NCBI GenBank assembly: GCA_937871685.1
Contig: CALMOL010000230.1
Coordinates: 1-8,524 of the forward strand
DNA: 8,524 nt
Direction: 5' to 3'
From: an uncultured Verrucomicrobiota bacterium
GTDB taxonomy: Bacteria; Verrucomicrobiota; Verrucomicrobiia; Chthoniobacterales; SZAS-18
The first letter of the stretch is position 1. The number at the start of each line of letters is the position of its first letter. The translations under genes and the position numbers were made by a program. Shown piece after piece: positions 6,623 to 8,524 of this stretch. Under the pieces are notes generated by a model. That model was given only the letters and a program-made list of their open reading frames with translations. It made no database searches and was not told the DNA's origin.

Positions 6623-7756
6623 ATGTTTTCCTTCGACCTCTCGCCCGAGCAAAAAGAGTTTCAGCGCACCGCCCGCAAGTTCGCCCTCGAGCGCGTCCTG
6701 CCCCGCGCCGCGGAGCTGGATCGCAAGGAGGAATACCCCGCCGACCTCACCGCCGAGGCCGCCGCGCTGGGCTTGGTGAACGTCGGCATCCCCGAGGCCT
6801 ACGGCGGCCTCGGCCTGGGCATGATCGATGAGGTCATCATCGGCGAGGAACTCGGCTACGCCTGCATGGGCTTCTTCACGGGAATCCTGGCGTCCGACCT
6901 CGGCATCGTCGCCATCAAGCTCGCCGGCAACGAGGAGCAGAAGCAGCGCTTCTTCCCACCCCTCCTCACCGAGCTGAGCGCCTTCTGCCTTTCCGAGGCC
7001 GACAACGGCTCCGACGCCGGCGCCATGAAGACCAAGGCCGAGTTCGACGGCGACGACGTGGTCATCAACGGCGCCAAGATGTGGATCACCAACGGCGGCG
7101 TATGCCAATGCTACGTCGTCTTCGCGCGCTTTGAGGGCGAGCACAAGCACGCCGGCACCGTGTGCGTCGTCGTCCCGGCCGACGCCCCCGGCATCCTCGT
7201 CAACAAGCTCCACGGCAAGATGGGCCAGCGCTGCTCGCAGACCGCCGAGATCGTCTTCGAGAACGTCCGCGTCCCCAAGGCCAACGTCCTCGGCGAGCCG
7301 GGCGACGGCTTCAAGATCGCCATGAAGACCCTCGACCGCACGCGCATCACCGTGGCGGCCGGCTCCCTCGGCGTGGCGCGCCGCGCCCTCGATGAGAGCG
7401 TCAAATACGCCAAGGTTCGCCACGCCTTCGGCAAGGTCATCGCCGACTTCCAGGCCATTCAGTTCAAGATCGCCGACATGAAGATCGGCCTCGACACCGC
7501 GCGTCTCCAAACCCTCTACGCCGCGTGGCTCGCCGACGAGGGCCGCATGATCGGCCAAGCCAGCGCCATCGCCAAGTGCTACGCCTCCGACATCGCCTTC
7601 GCCGCCGCCAACGAGGCCATCCAGATCCACGGCGGCGCCGGCTACATGAACGACTTCCCCGTCGAAAAGCTCCTGCGCGACGTGAAGCTCAACCAGATCT
7701 ACGAGGGCACGAACGAGATCCAGCGCGTGGTGATCGCGCGTTCCCTCCTCAAGTAG
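6623..7756 (+). CDS. Acyl-CoA dehydrogenase, short/medium-chain (butyryl-CoA dehydrogenase-like)
   Basis: FAD-dependent enzyme that makes the alpha-beta double bond of enoyl-CoA from acyl-CoA and passes electrons to ETF. From the ATG at 6623 it has 377 residues, the usual length, and begins MFSFDLSPEQKEFQRTARKF, a typical family start; a GTG at 6572 would add 17 unrelated residues. Both family signatures are intact: CLSEADNGSDAGA (from residue 122) and QIHGGAGYMNDFPVEKLLRD (334-353). The catalytic base is Glu361 in IYEGTNEIQR, the position used by short- and medium-chain enzymes. WITNG and DRTRITVAAGSLG also match the family. Chain-length preference cannot be read from the sequence, and it could also act on a branched or aromatic acyl-CoA. 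The etfB gene follows 153 bases downstream with a structured repeat between. Codons are strongly C-ending, like etfB, suggesting high expression. No Shine-Dalgarno; 17 of 20 upstream bases are pyrimidines. Confidence 0.95.
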   Translation: MFSFDLSPEQKEFQRTARKFALERVLPRAAELDRKEEYPADLTAEAAALGLVNVGIPEAYGGLGLGMIDEVIIGEELGYACMGFFTGILASDLGIVAIKLAGNEEQKQRFFPPLLTELSAFCLSEADNGSDAGAMKTKAEFDGDDVVINGAKMWITNGGVCQCYVVFARFEGEHKHAGTVCVVVPADAPGILVNKLHGKMGQRCSQTAEIVFENVRVPKANVLGEPGDGFKIAMKTLDRTRITVAAGSLGVARRALDESVKYAKVRHAFGKVIADFQAIQFKIADMKIGLDTARLQTLYAAWLADEGRMIGQASAIAKCYASDIAFAAANEAIQIHGGAGYMNDFPVEKLLRDVKLNQIYEGTNEIQRVVIARSLLK

Positions 7757-7762
7757 CGGGGA

Positions 7763-7877
7763 GGTGAATCGTGAATGGTGAGTCGTGAATCGTGGGGCTG
7801 ATCCCCAGTTGCGCGACCCGCTAACGAACAGCGGCACCGCTCCGCTACGATTCACCATTCACCATTCACGATTCACC
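7763..7877. repeat. 115-base structured inverted repeat made of GTGAATS-type heptamers
   Basis: Arms 7763..7793 and 7847..7877 are 31 bases each and match as inverted repeats at 29 of 31 positions. In plus-strand RNA one of the two differences becomes a G-U pair and the other a C-C mismatch. Each arm is a run of seven-base units; the left arm reads GTGAATC, GTGAATG, GTGAGTC, GTGAATC. The 53-base loop carries two further hairpins: TGGGG/CCCCA (7793-7807) and AGCGG/CCGCT around CA (7830-7841). It lies 6 bases after the dehydrogenase stop and 32 bases before etfB. There is no T-run, so it is not a standard terminator. It could be a dispersed intergenic element, an mRNA stabiliser or a processing site. 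Confidence 0.9.
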
Positions 7878-7909
7878 GCCTTCTCTCCTGATTTCCCCAC
7901 CGCATCCGC

Positions 7910-8524
7910 ATGAAAATCCTCACTCTCCTTAAACAGGTTCCCGACGCCGAGGCCGCCGTCCGCACGGCCGGTGACCGCGTCGATCTTTCCGGCGTCACCT
8001 TCGTCATGGACGGCATGGACGAATACGGCGTCGAGGAAGCCGTGCGCCTGCGCGAAGCCGGCCACCCCGTCGAGATCGTCGCCGTGGCCCTCGGGCCCAA
8101 GCGCTTCGAGGAAGCCCTGCGCACCGCCCTCGCCCTCGGGGCCGACCGCGCCCTGCACCTGGAGACCGACGACGCCCTCGACGTCATCGCCCAGGCCCGC
8201 ACCCTCGCCGAAGTCGCCAAGCAGGAAGCCGCCGACCTCGTCTTCGTCGGCGGCAAGCAAGCCGACTGGGATTCCTCCGCCCTCGGACCCGCCCTCGCCG
8301 AAGTGCTCGGCTGGCCGCACATCGACTGGACCACCAAGCTCGCCCTCTCCGGCACCTCCCTCGAAGCCACGCACGACACTGATGCCGGCGTCGAGACTGT
8401 GAAGCTCACCCTGCCCGCCGTCGTCACCACCCAGCAGGGCCTCAACGAGCCGCGCTACCCCACGCTGCCCAACATCATGAAGGCCAAGCGCAAGGAGATG
8501 AAAAAGACCTCCCCCGCCGACTAC
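7910..8524 (+). CDS. etfB: Electron transfer flavoprotein beta subunit, 3' end outside the window
   Basis: Beta subunit of the ETF heterodimer (EtfB/FixA family), which takes electrons from acyl-CoA dehydrogenases and carries a nucleotide cofactor. The first 205 residues are visible with no stop; the family is about 250-260 residues, so some 45-55 residues are missing. It opens MKILTLLKQVPDAEA, the usual EtfB start. FVMDGMDEYGVEEAVRLRE, ADLVFVGGKQADWDSS (108-123) and GPALAEVLGWP match the nucleotide-binding core. LTLPAVVTTQQGLNEPRYP (167-184) followed by NIMKAKRKE is the EtfB signature region. The alpha subunit gene would be expected just downstream. All 30 alanine codons visible are GCC, an extreme bias. 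Whether it is a conventional or electron-bifurcating ETF cannot be settled from this part. No Shine-Dalgarno; 14 of 20 upstream bases are pyrimidines. Confidence 0.95.
   Translation, partial: MKILTLLKQVPDAEAAVRTAGDRVDLSGVTFVMDGMDEYGVEEAVRLREAGHPVEIVAVALGPKRFEEALRTALALGADRALHLETDDALDVIAQARTLAEVAKQEAADLVFVGGKQADWDSSALGPALAEVLGWPHIDWTTKLALSGTSLEATHDTDAGVETVKLTLPAVVTTQQGLNEPRYPTLPNIMKAKRKEMKKTSPADY

Noticed and set aside
6608..7858. A 416-codon minus-strand frame antisense to the acyl-CoA dehydrogenase
   Set aside because: It is a Gly/Val/Asp/Glu/Leu-rich shadow produced by the C-ending codons of the dehydrogenase, has no domain, and reads across the inverted repeat.
7763..7877. Inverted repeat read as a transposon or CRISPR remnant
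   Set aside because: There is no transposase, no target-site duplication that I can see at the edges, and no spaced unique sequences between the heptamers.
7859..8445. Minus-strand frames opposite etfB
   Set aside because: They are antisense to a well-recognised EtfB and are Gly/Val/Asp/Ala- or Arg/Ser-rich without motifs.

Overview
The window is high-G+C bacterial DNA, most likely from the phylum Verrucomicrobiota and possibly Opitutaceae-like. This placement rests on a TIGR02597-type secreted protein, a family I know mainly from Verrucomicrobia, lying beside a PEP-CTERM protein, and on start codons preceded by pyrimidine-rich leaders rather than Shine-Dalgarno sequences. No 16S or other taxonomic marker is present, so the assignment is inference.

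Left half, all on the minus strand and read right to left: mutS (DNA mismatch repair), a 291-base gap with a 13-base perfect palindrome next to a possible -10 box, then a secreted-protein pair (TIGR02597-type, 22 bases, PEP-CTERM). The pair is closed by a clear intrinsic terminator. A MalG-type sugar ABC permease begins about 37 bases beyond the terminator, with no malF, malE or malK in view. The far left edge may hold the start of another minus-strand gene, which I cannot identify.

Right half, all on the plus strand: a small PlsC-type lysophospholipid acyltransferase diverges from mutS across about 112 bases. It is followed by a complete acyl-CoA dehydrogenase, a 115-base structured inverted repeat built from heptamers, and the electron transfer flavoprotein beta subunit gene etfB, which runs off the right edge. 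The dehydrogenase and ETF form a functional unit: the dehydrogenase oxidises acyl-CoA and ETF accepts the electrons.

Most genes are ordinary housekeeping or metabolic genes. The points most worth a second look are the long inverted repeat between the dehydrogenase and etfB, the consistent pyrimidine-rich leaders, the isolated malG behind a terminator, the duplicated module in the TIGR02597-type protein, and a MutS that ends exactly at a clamp-binding-like motif. I saw no CRISPR array, rRNA, tRNA, transposase or phage gene, and no convincing new multi-gene system.
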